From assembly GCA_938030835.1 (NCBI GenBank), contig CALHID010000147.1, forward strand, positions 1-5,758: 5,758 nucleotides of DNA, read 5' to 3'. Of this stretch, positions 1 through 5,560 are shown in pieces (within the stretch, counting starts at the first letter, position 1; every line of letters begins with the position of its first letter). This DNA is from an uncultured Actinomyces sp. GTDB taxonomy: Bacteria; Actinomycetota; Actinomycetes; Actinomycetales; Actinomycetaceae. The position numbers were made by a program, and so were the translations under genes. A model generated the notes under the pieces. It saw nothing but the letters and a program-made list of their open reading frames with translations, had not been told where the DNA came from and did not search any database.

Positions 1-380
1 TGCTGAAGAAGCTGTGCATCGGTTGCGCCGTGCTCGTAATCAACATTGACCTCGGTCATGATGCGAAGAGGACCTGCCTCGCTGGGGGCATAGAATGCCT
101 TCGGCCAGATGCGGTCACGGTGCCAATCTTCGATGACGCTTGCGAGTTCATCTTCACGTTCAGCGGGGACCTCTTCCGCCATACGTGCGGTGACCTGCAA
201 GATTTCCTGTTCCTGCCCCATGAAGAGGAAGAAGAACGGTGCACCGTCCCAGCGGCCGCAAACGTCATCGTCATCATCGCGGCCGTAATACCAACCCTGG
301 CCGTCGAAGATCTTTTCGATGCGTTCCTTGGAGATGGGGCGTACTGAGTCGCCCGTTTCAGCGGAATCAAACCAACCCAT
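1..380 (-). CDS. YbjN domain-containing protein, partial (C-terminus beyond left edge)
   Basis: This is a minus-strand reading frame starting at ATG 380-378 and open for 126 codons to the window edge. It lies in a different frame from the minus-strand ORF at 56-370, which is a shadow. It is a clear paralog of the gene at 397-852. Both share an ISxER motif (residues 16-20 here), a GW then acidic run (29-39), GRWD (42-45), a QEIL motif (58-61), DWHRDRIWPKA (85-95) and VDYEHGATDAQL (113-124). These are the hallmarks of actinobacterial YbjN-domain proteins, about 150 residues long, so roughly 25 residues are missing. YbjN folds resemble type III secretion chaperones, and E. coli YbjN affects stress responses and motility; the role in actinobacteria is not established. 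It has no signal peptide or membrane segment, so it should be cytoplasmic. An acidic DDDDD run at 35-39 is specific to this copy. It starts 16 bp after the upstream paralog's stop and is probably cotranscribed with it. Confidence 0.85.
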   Translation of the reverse strand, partial: MGWFDSAETGDSVRPISKERIEKIFDGQGWYYGRDDDDDVCGRWDGAPFFFLFMGQEQEILQVTARMAEEVPAEREDELASVIEDWHRDRIWPKAFYAPSEAGPLRIMTEVNVDYEHGATDAQLLQ

Positions 381-387
381 AGTGACG

Positions 388-395
388 TCCTTCCT
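388..395 (-). promoter_or_regulatory. Shine-Dalgarno of the partial YbjN gene
   Basis: Reads AGGAAGGA on the minus strand, 7 nt before ATG 380-378. It fixes the start of the edge-truncated gene and lies wholly in the 16-bp gap after the upstream paralog's stop codon. Confidence 0.75.
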
Positions 396-396
396 C

Positions 397-852
397 TCAG
401 AGTCCCAGTGCCTTGGCAAGTTCGTTATAGAACTCTTGGCCAGTTCCCAGCGCGCACGCGATCTGTTGGTTCAGCTGTGCGTCGGTTGCACCGTGTTCCC
501 AATCGACCGAGTTCTCGCAGAAAATGCGAATCTCGCCCTCGTCATTGATGCGATGGTAGGCCTTTGGCCAGAGCTTTTGGCGGTGCCATTCGCGAATGAA
601 CGCGCGGACCTCTTCAAGGCGCTCGATCGGAATCGAGAGGTGCCACATGGACTGAATGTGGAGAATCTCTTGGTCCTTGCCGCGAAGCATGAAGTAGTAG
701 GTGTCGTCATCCCAGGTGCCGCCGAGATCATTATCAGAGTCGACGAAGTAGTGCCATCCGCGTTCTTTGAAAAGAGCGATGAGCCTTTCCTGAGAGATTG
801 CCGGAGTTAGAGGAGCGCTCTCTTCCGGTTTTGGCCGTGAAAACAGACCCAT
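397..852 (-). CDS. YbjN domain-containing protein (first of a tandem pair)
   Basis: A 151-residue cytoplasmic protein with no signal peptide or hydrophobic segment. Visible family features are ISQERL (19-24), the GW near 32-33, the acidic stretch with LGGTWDDD (43-50), a QEIL motif (61-64), REWHRQKLWPKAY (87-99) and VDWEHGATDAQL (116-127). The tail is short and helical and ends in LAKALGL. Length and motifs fit the actinobacterial YbjN family (PF10722-like, sometimes named a sensory transduction regulator). The molecular role is unknown; the fold is related to secretion chaperones, which suggests protein binding rather than catalysis, and no catalytic residues are visible. The ATG at 852-850 is preceded by a strong AAGGAGGA, which decides the start. 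It lies 60 bp downstream of the DUF7455-like gene on the same strand and 16 bp upstream of its paralog, so it is the leading gene of a two-gene unit. The family call is fairly sure; the function is not. Confidence 0.9.
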   Translation of the reverse strand: MGLFSRPKPEESAPLTPAISQERLIALFKERGWHYFVDSDNDLGGTWDDDTYYFMLRGKDQEILHIQSMWHLSIPIERLEEVRAFIREWHRQKLWPKAYHRINDEGEIRIFCENSVDWEHGATDAQLNQQIACALGTGQEFYNELAKALGL

Positions 853-859
853 GTGTATG

Positions 860-867
860 TCCTCCTT
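860..867 (-). promoter_or_regulatory. Shine-Dalgarno of the full-length YbjN gene
   Basis: AAGGAGGA on the minus strand, 7 nt before ATG 852-850. This is a near-perfect anti-16S match and clearly stronger than anything upstream of parE or either GNAT gene in this window. Confidence 0.85.
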
Positions 868-887
868 GGAAGGGAATTTTCACCACA

Positions 888-916
888 ATGGTAAACGAAT
901 GTGATCTAAAAGTCAG
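888..916 (-). promoter_or_regulatory. Possible promoter of the YbjN pair
   Basis: On the minus strand, CTGACT (916-911) and TACCAT (893-888) are separated by 17 bp. Each matches 4 of 6 positions of the housekeeping-sigma consensus. The -35-like box overlaps the stop codon of the upstream DUF7455-like gene (913-915). The predicted transcript would begin just after 888 and carry a leader of roughly 30 nt with the Shine-Dalgarno. The evidence is weak: read-through from the upstream gene is equally possible. Confidence 0.35.
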
Positions 917-1134
917 CTCTGCTGATTTGCGAACTCTCGCTCATCAATAATGTCCAGAGCCTTTGGAGTGATTGCCTCGAGGTGTTGGTTCGCGTGGTGA
1001 GCGCAAAAGTTGAGCGTCCCCGTAGCTAAGGTCACGCGAACCCACGCACGAGCACCACATTGATCACAGCGATCCTGCGCAGTGAGGATAGGGGGAAGGG
1101 TCTGGCGTGAATTCTCAGTAGTTACGGTATCCAT
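913..1134 (-). CDS. Small zinc-knuckle-like protein, DUF7455 type
   Basis: A 73-residue protein taken from the ATG at 1134-1132. The core runs from LTAQDRCDQCGARAW (17-31) to FCAHH (43-47), giving C23-x2-C26 and C44-x2-H47 (or H46), a likely structural zinc site with 17 residues between the pairs. The rest is short flanking sequence with a helical LEAITPKALDII segment (52-63). This is the pattern of the actinobacterial DUF7455 miniproteins, whose function is unknown. From memory, related genes occur near sigma-factor and parE genes in other actinobacteria, but I cannot verify this here. The frame stays open upstream to an ATG at 1299-1297. That start is unlikely because it would cover the parE promoter and overlap the parE start, and its extra 55 residues do not look conserved. 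No clear Shine-Dalgarno precedes 1134; a TATAGA lies 4 nt upstream, so a leaderless or nearly leaderless transcript is possible. Confidence 0.8.
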   Translation of the reverse strand: MDTVTTENSRQTLPPILTAQDRCDQCGARAWVRVTLATGTLNFCAHHANQHLEAITPKALDIIDEREFANQQS

Positions 1135-1284
1135 AGAATCTATAAGACCATGCCGTTGCTGTATTTCGCCGAGCTTTTCCGTCTTTTCTGCCAATGGCCG
1201 AAAATTTCTCTGGAAAGGGTCACAATTTTGGGCTTTCGGTGCGTGAATACGCGATAAATTGATTGTCCTTCGTACACTATCGGG
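1135..1284. other. Divergent intergenic region between the DUF7455-like gene and parE
   Basis: A 150-bp region holding the parE -10 box (1273-1278) at one end and the unmarked start of the small zinc-knuckle gene at the other. It is A/T-richer than the flanking genes around 1201-1230 and 1255-1265. I see no convincing -35 boxes, riboswitch or small ORF. The short inverted repeat GCGT-gaat-ACGC (1241-1252) is the only compact symmetric element. Confidence 0.5.
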
Positions 1285-1285
1285 G
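1273..1285 (+). promoter_or_regulatory. parE -10 box and predicted leaderless start
   Basis: TACACT at 1273-1278 fits the TANNNT -10 consensus. It ends exactly 6 nt before the GTG start codon at 1285, so the expected transcription start is the G of GTG. There is no Shine-Dalgarno before the GTG (the preceding bases are atcggg). No good -35 hexamer is present 16-18 bp upstream, which is common for actinobacterial promoters. A small inverted repeat, GCGT-gaat-ACGC (1241-1252), lies just upstream of the -35 region and could be a regulator site, but that is speculative. Confidence 0.65.
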
Positions 1286-3393
1286 TGAGTGAAACCCAAG
1301 CCTCAGACTATTCTGCGCGCCACCTTTCAGTCCTCGAAGGTCTGGAAGCTGTCCGCAAGCGCCCAGGCATGTACATCGGTTCGACGGACCACCGTGGTCT
1401 TATGCACTGTCTGTGGGAAATTATTGATAATGCCGTTGATGAGGCCCTCGAGGGTTTCTGCGACACAATCGATGTTCGACTGCACCCGGATCATTCGGCT
1501 TCGGTCGCCGATAATGGTCGAGGTATCCCCGTCGATGAGGTGCCGGGGGTAGGTTTATCGGGCGTTGAGGTTGTCTTCACGAAGCTGCATGCTGGCGGAA
1601 AATTCGGTAGCGGCTCGTATGCTGCTTCAGGTGGCCTTCATGGTGTTGGCGCGTCTGTTGTCAATGCTCTTTCTGCCCGAATGGACGTCGAAGTCGATCG
1701 TGGCGGGAAGACCTGGCAGATGTGTTTCAGGCGTGGTGAACCTGGCGAATTTGACGATTCTCGCCAGCGCACTCCAAATTCCCCATTCACTCCCTTTACC
1801 GATGAATCTCGTTTGAAGACTGTCGGGAAAGTTGCCAAGAAGAAGACGGGTACGCGCGTACGCTTTTGGGCAGATTTCCAAATTTTCCCATCCGACGAGG
1901 GATTTACCTGGGAAACCCTGCTGGCACGTGCGCGTCAGACGGCCTTCTTGGTGCCTGGTCTGACGATTAATTGCTTTGATGAGCGAGGGGAAGAAGTTGT
2001 CCACGAATCATTCCGCTTTGATGGCGGCGTGGTTGACTTCGTTGATTGGCTCTCTACTGATGGGGCTGTTACTGACACCTGGCATATCCAGGGTGAAGGA
2101 ACATTCACTGAGACTGTTCAAGCGCTGGATCCTGAAAGCGGGCATCTTCGCGCTGTTGAAACCGAGCGTATCTGCGAAGTTGATTGCGCCCTTCGCTGGG
2201 GGATTGGCTACGATGCGCAGCTGGAATCCTTCGTTAATATCATCGCGACCCCGAAGGGGGGAACGCATGTTGCGGGCTTTGAACAAGCAGTTCTGAAGGT
2301 GCTGAGAAGCCAAGTTGACAAAAACGCTCGAAAGCTCAAGGTCGGCGCAAAAGATGGGCGTCCCGAGAAGGATGATGTTCTTGCGGGGATGACAGCGGTT
2401 GTGACAGTTCGTTTCCCAGAACCTCAATTCGAGGGCCAAACAAAGGAGATCTTGGGAACGCCGCAGATTCGCACGGTTGTTGCACGTGTTGTGGGGGATT
2501 GGCTCGAGAGTAAGTTTGCCTCGTCTAAGCGTGACGATAAGCAACAGACCAGTGCACTTCTTGAGAAAGTTGTCGGCGAAATGAAGGCGCGTGTCTCTGC
2601 GCGCATCCACAAAGAAATTTCCCGGCGAAAGAATGCACTTGAGACATCTTCGCTCCCTGCGAAGCTCGCGGATTGTCGCTCTGAGGACGTTGAGCAGACC
2701 GAACTCTTCATTGTTGAGGGCGATTCTGCTCTTGGCACCGCAAAAGCTGCAAGAAATTCGCAATATCAAGCTCTTTTCCCCATTCGAGGAAAGATTTTGA
2801 ACGTCCAAAAGGCTTCAACTGCGGATATGTTGGCGAACGCTGAATGCGCGAATATTATCCAGGTCATCGGAGCGGGCTCTGGGCGGACCTTCGATATTGA
2901 ACAAGCACGGTACGGCAAGGTTATCTTGATGACTGATGCTGACGTTGATGGGGCGCACATTCGCACACTGCTCCTCACCTTGTTCTTCCGCTATATGCGA
3001 CCGATGGTTGAAGCCGGCCGGATCTATGCTGCGGTACCTCCTTTGCATCGCATTGAGGTAGCGGGTAAAGGACGCAAATCTCGCGAGTTTATTTATACGT
3101 ATTCAGAAGAGGAACTTCACCGTCAGCTTGCCGCTCTTCGGAAGGCAGGTCGAACCTGGAAAGAACCTATCCAGCGTTACAAGGGCCTAGGTGAAATGGA
3201 TGCCGATCAGCTAGCTGAAACGACTATGGATCGGGCCCATCGTGCGCTTCGTCGAATCACTTTGGCTGATGAGGCTGCTTTGCGTCAGGCTGAAGATGTT
3301 TTTGAGCTCCTCATGGGACAAGTCGTTGGTCCCAGGCGTGACTTTATTGTTGAGGAAGCAGCAGGAATTGATCGCGAGCGCATTGACGCATAG
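1285..3393 (+). CDS. parE: DNA topoisomerase IV subunit B (ParE)
   Basis: A 702-residue ATPase/TOPRIM subunit of type IIA topoisomerase, which with ParC decatenates and relaxes chromosomal DNA. The GHKL ATPase domain has EIIDNAVDEA (45-54; E45 catalytic base, N49 Mg-binding), DNGRGIPV (76-83) and GGLHGVGASVVNALS (116-130). R139 sits where the aminocoumarin-binding arginine of GyrB lies. The transducer has the ATP-lid loop QTK (385-387). The TOPRIM domain has EGDSA (478-482) and DADVDG (551-556), giving E478, D551, D553 and D555. PLHRIE (586-591), QRYKGLGEMDADQLAETTMD (630-649) and GPRRDFIVEE (682-691) follow. It lacks the ~170-residue insert of proteobacterial GyrB, and it has short insertions near 152-183 and 270-295 compared with E. 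coli GyrB. EGDSALGTAK and the ending DRERIDA match actinobacterial ParE as I remember it. The protein is full length and intact. It starts at a leaderless GTG; parC is not in the window. A gyrB assignment is less likely. Confidence 0.95.
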   Translation: MSETQASDYSARHLSVLEGLEAVRKRPGMYIGSTDHRGLMHCLWEIIDNAVDEALEGFCDTIDVRLHPDHSASVADNGRGIPVDEVPGVGLSGVEVVFTKLHAGGKFGSGSYAASGGLHGVGASVVNALSARMDVEVDRGGKTWQMCFRRGEPGEFDDSRQRTPNSPFTPFTDESRLKTVGKVAKKKTGTRVRFWADFQIFPSDEGFTWETLLARARQTAFLVPGLTINCFDERGEEVVHESFRFDGGVVDFVDWLSTDGAVTDTWHIQGEGTFTETVQALDPESGHLRAVETERICEVDCALRWGIGYDAQLESFVNIIATPKGGTHVAGFEQAVLKVLRSQVDKNARKLKVGAKDGRPEKDDVLAGMTAVVTVRFPEPQFEGQTKEILGTPQIRTVVARVVGDWLESKFASSKRDDKQQTSALLEKVVGEMKARVSARIHKEISRRKNALETSSLPAKLADCRSEDVEQTELFIVEGDSALGTAKAARNSQYQALFPIRGKILNVQKASTADMLANAECANIIQVIGAGSGRTFDIEQARYGKVILMTDADVDGAHIRTLLLTLFFRYMRPMVEAGRIYAAVPPLHRIEVAGKGRKSREFIYTYSEEELHRQLAALRKAGRTWKEPIQRYKGLGEMDADQLAETTMDRAHRALRRITLADEAALRQAEDVFELLMGQVVGPRRDFIVEEAAGIDRERIDA

Positions 3394-3399
3394 CTCAAC

Positions 3400-3417
3400 G
3401 TCCCACTCAAGTGGGAC
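3400..3417 (+). terminator. Hairpin after parE (weak terminator or palindromic operator)
   Basis: GTCCCAC (3400-3406) and GTGGGAC (3411-3417) pair perfectly around a TCAA loop, 6 nt after the parE stop codon. There is no U-run after the stem, so it is at best a non-canonical terminator of the kind often seen in actinobacteria. The right arm covers about -37 to -31 of the promoter predicted for the next gene, so the palindrome could instead be an operator. Confidence 0.5.
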
Positions 3418-3435
3418 TGAAGGCCCGTAATCCCG

Positions 3436-3448
3436 TAGAATATATGCA
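3436..3448 (+). promoter_or_regulatory. -10 box and predicted leaderless start of the first double-GNAT gene
   Basis: TAGAAT at 3436-3441 matches the -10 consensus at five of six positions and ends exactly 6 nt before ATG 3448. This is the same geometry as at parE. No Shine-Dalgarno lies between. With a 17-bp spacer the -35 would be GGGACT (3413-3418), which keeps only the GAC core and falls in the right arm of the preceding hairpin. Confidence 0.65.
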
Positions 3449-4467
3449 TGACTGGACTTGCGGAGCGTTTAAAACCGCCTGCGCTCGTCTCTTTTCCAGG
3501 TTCTCACCTTGGTCTGCGTTGGCGGTCTCTGATCCCTTCGGATCTTGGGGCTGTCGCAGAGCTGATTCGTCAGGTTGAGAAAGAAGATGACGCGATTTTC
3601 AGGACATCGTCGAAAGAAATCGCTGACCTGGCATTAGGACAGTGCGGTGCTGCACCCCTCGAGGTGATCGTGGGGATTGCCCAGGACCAAGGTATTGTCG
3701 CTCTTGGTTCTGTGAAGATTCTGGCCAGCCTAACCGAGGCCGCGGTAGCGATTGTTAACGCGGTGATCCACCCATCATGGCGAGGCCGTGGTGTTGGCCG
3801 TTCTCTGCTTCACTGGCAGGACGGGCGCGCACGCCAAATGCTTGTTGAGTATTTTGGTGCCGATTGTGAACTTCCAGCGTCTATTGCTAACTGGGTCGAC
3901 GGCCATATGACCGATCGCCGTCGTTTGTATATTGCCGCGGGTTTTTATGCAAAGCATATGTTCCAAGTGATGTATCGCGATCTGGAGGGTTCAGAGAGCC
4001 GCGGACCGGTACCCGAGGGGCTTCATATTGTGCCGATGAGCGAGGTTTCTTTTTCGAAGCTCCATCATGTGCATTCCGAAGTTTTTGCAGATCACCCTCT
4101 CACCGAGGCTCGAGATTTTTGGTGGGAGCGTGCACTCGAAGATTACGAAGATCGCTGGTCTTTTGTTGCCCTGAGTGATGATGGTGAAATTGCTGGCTAC
4201 TGTATGTCTGGTCGTCCAGCAGAAAGCTGGATTGCCCACGGTCGTCTTGAGGCGTATATCAATACCATTGGTGTTGCGCCGGCATATCGAGGCAATGGCG
4301 TGGCCTCGGCAATGGTCTCTGCCGCGACGCACGCTGCTGCCCAAGACGGGATGAGCCGTATTGGGATTGATGCGGATATTAAGAGCCCAACACATGCGCA
4401 AGCCGTATATGAACATCTGGGTTTCCTCAATGACCGTACACGTGTCTTTTACAGTATTGATCAGTAG
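3448..4467 (+). CDS. Double-GNAT-domain N-acetyltransferase, first of a tandem pair
   Basis: A 339-residue cytoplasmic protein with two GNAT (Gcn5-related acetyltransferase) domains, expected to transfer an acetyl group from acetyl-CoA to an amine; the substrate is unknown. The N-terminal domain (about 22-178) carries the pyrophosphate-binding motif A, HPSWRGRGVGRSLLHWQ (108-124), with RGRGVG at 112-117, and a later YIAAGF (161-166). The C-terminal domain (about 190-337) carries INTIGVAPAYRGNGVASAM (271-289), with RGNGVA at 281-286, and the motif-B sequence YEHLGF (321-326). Both acetyl-CoA loops look intact. The two-domain plan resembles mycothiol synthase MshD in outline, but I see no specific reason to call it MshD. 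It starts 54 bp after parE, apparently from its own leaderless promoter, and is followed in the same frame by a paralog. The family is secure; the activity is an inference. Confidence 0.85.
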   Translation: MTGLAERLKPPALVSFPGSHLGLRWRSLIPSDLGAVAELIRQVEKEDDAIFRTSSKEIADLALGQCGAAPLEVIVGIAQDQGIVALGSVKILASLTEAAVAIVNAVIHPSWRGRGVGRSLLHWQDGRARQMLVEYFGADCELPASIANWVDGHMTDRRRLYIAAGFYAKHMFQVMYRDLEGSESRGPVPEGLHIVPMSEVSFSKLHHVHSEVFADHPLTEARDFWWERALEDYEDRWSFVALSDDGEIAGYCMSGRPAESWIAHGRLEAYINTIGVAPAYRGNGVASAMVSAATHAAAQDGMSRIGIDADIKSPTHAQAVYEHLGFLNDRTRVFYSIDQ

Positions 4468-4482
4468 GGCGCGCACTCGTCA

Positions 4483-5517
4483 ATGGCTTTATATCAAGTA
4501 GATAGGGGAGCCGAGGCATATCCTCCTTTCCCCCAGGAACACCACGGAATCGTCTGGCGTCAGCTGGACGCTCGTGACCTGCATGCCCTGAGCGCTCTTT
4601 TTGCGCGAATGGAGGCAAGGGATAATCCTCCCTATCGCACAGCTTTAGCGGAAGTAGAGGAAATGCTTTCCCCGGCCTCGTTATGGTGGGGGATTGCGGC
4701 TTTTGCGACGAAAGGAATCGCGCAGGGGAGAATGGTCGCTTTCGCTCAGACGCGATTGCGTTTTTCAGAGCGTATTGAATGTGTCTGCCAAGGCGGAGTT
4801 GACCCGGATTTTCGTAGAATCGGTTTAGGTAGTTCGCTGCTTGAATGGCAAATTGCAGCTGCTCGTTCAATGCTTGAGCGAAATGAAGATAATGGCCAGC
4901 GCGCAATCGTGAGCTTCGTTGAAAATTGGCAGGACGAACTTGAGAACGCGCTCAAGGCTCGAGGCTTTCATTGGGAACGCACTTATTACGATCTACGGGC
5001 GAAACTCGACCCGCTTCCGCAAGCACCTTCACTCGGCTCGTATATCACGATCGAGCAGTGGAGCCCTTCATGGGATGATGAGTTGCGACGCGCAGCAAAC
5101 CTTATTGCACAACAGCAAGGCCGAGCTGCTCTTACTGAAGAGCAATGGACGATGGGACGTAGTTCTTTTGCTCCTGACTGGTCCTATATCGCGGTGGATC
5201 TGCGTTCTGATCGGCCTCGGATTGCAGGTTTTACGCTTGTTTCAAAGTACGAGCAAGATTGGCCTGCGCTGGGGTGGAAAGAAGGCTATATCGACCATAT
5301 TGGCGTCGGAGACGAGTGGAGGAATACCCCGGTTCTTGACGCCTTAGTGGTTGCCTCGATGCATGCACAAGCGCGAGATGGGATGGACCTTATCGCCACA
5401 GGCATTGCTCAAACCGAAGGTTCTGCAACGCTATCAGTTTTCGAATATCTGGGTTTTCGAGTCGTTGGTCAGCAGCGACTTTATGCAATAGATATCCCGG
5501 ATATCTCCCAAGCCTAA
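4483..5517 (+). CDS. Double-GNAT-domain protein, second of a tandem pair, C-terminal acetyl-CoA loop degenerate
   Basis: A 344-residue paralog of the gene just upstream. Its N-terminal domain (about 22-172) opens with VWRQLDARDL (24-33), matching LRWRSLIPSDL (23-33) in the first copy. It keeps a good acetyl-CoA loop in DPDFRRIGLGSSLLEWQ (107-123; RRIGLG at 111-116). The C-terminal domain (about 186-337) is recognisable by IDHIGVGDEWR (270-280) and SVFEYLGFRV (318-327), but where the paralog has RGNGVA it has RNTPVL (280-285), losing both loop glycines. Only the N-terminal half is therefore likely to bind acetyl-CoA; the C-terminal half may be structural or bind substrate. The ATG at 4483 is the only sensible start: the frame is closed by the upstream gene's TAG at 4465, and the next Met is residue 43. 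There is no proper Shine-Dalgarno; AGGG at 4466-4469 is 13 nt away. Translation may depend on coupling to the upstream gene. Substrate unknown. Confidence 0.82.
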   Translation: MALYQVDRGAEAYPPFPQEHHGIVWRQLDARDLHALSALFARMEARDNPPYRTALAEVEEMLSPASLWWGIAAFATKGIAQGRMVAFAQTRLRFSERIECVCQGGVDPDFRRIGLGSSLLEWQIAAARSMLERNEDNGQRAIVSFVENWQDELENALKARGFHWERTYYDLRAKLDPLPQAPSLGSYITIEQWSPSWDDELRRAANLIAQQQGRAALTEEQWTMGRSSFAPDWSYIAVDLRSDRPRIAGFTLVSKYEQDWPALGWKEGYIDHIGVGDEWRNTPVLDALVVASMHAQARDGMDLIATGIAQTEGSATLSVFEYLGFRVVGQQRLYAIDIPDISQA

Positions 5518-5537
5518 ACCTTTGAGATATCCGGGAT
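5494..5537. terminator. Perfect 14-bp inverted repeat, probable bidirectional terminator
   Basis: ATCCCGGATATCTC (5494-5507) pairs without mismatch with GAGATATCCGGGAT (5524-5537). The 16-nt loop contains an extra AAG/CTT pairing. The left arm lies inside the last codons of the second GNAT gene, whose TAA (5515-5517) is in the loop. It sits between two convergent genes, the usual place for a shared terminator. No long T-run follows on either strand, so termination efficiency is uncertain. The left arm can also fold on itself (GATAT-cccgg-ATATC, 5491-5505). Confidence 0.65.
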
Positions 5538-5546
5538 CACTCAGAA

Positions 5547-5560
5547 CTCTATTGTTAGAG
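5547..5560 (-). terminator. Small hairpin over the GlnQ-like stop codon
   Basis: CTCTA (5547-5551) and TAGAG (5556-5560) pair around a 4-nt loop and overlap the TAA (minus strand, 5557-5555) of the transporter gene. The 5-bp, A/T-containing stem is weak alone; the larger repeat at 5494-5537 would follow it in the minus-strand transcript. Confidence 0.25.

Noticed and set aside
56..370. 104-codon minus-strand open frame, low-complexity and Ser/Arg-rich
   Set aside because: It is the wrong frame. The frame from ATG 380 gives a clear YbjN paralog through the same bases.
319..810. 163-codon plus-strand open frame opposite the YbjN genes
   Set aside because: It covers the junction of two well-supported minus-strand genes that have Shine-Dalgarno sequences and family motifs; its own protein is unrecognisable.
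1201..1229. AAAATT and AATTTT as an inverted repeat in the divergent spacer
   Set aside because: The arms are only 6 bp, A/T-only and 17 nt apart, which is expected by chance in an A/T-richer spacer.
1135..1299. N-terminal extension of the small zinc-knuckle protein
   Set aside because: It would overlap the parE promoter and start, and it has no recognisable conserved sequence. The ATG at 1134 gives the usual size for the family.
2008..2808. 266-codon open frame on the minus strand inside parE
   Set aside because: It lies opposite a fully conserved ParE sequence. Its translation shows no domain pattern, and it has no ribosome-binding site or promoter of note. It is a frame shadow.
1285..3393. 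Calling the topoisomerase gene gyrB
   Set aside because: The EGDSALGTAK and DRERIDA wording and overall length match actinobacterial ParE better. A second gyrB-type gene elsewhere in the genome would settle it.
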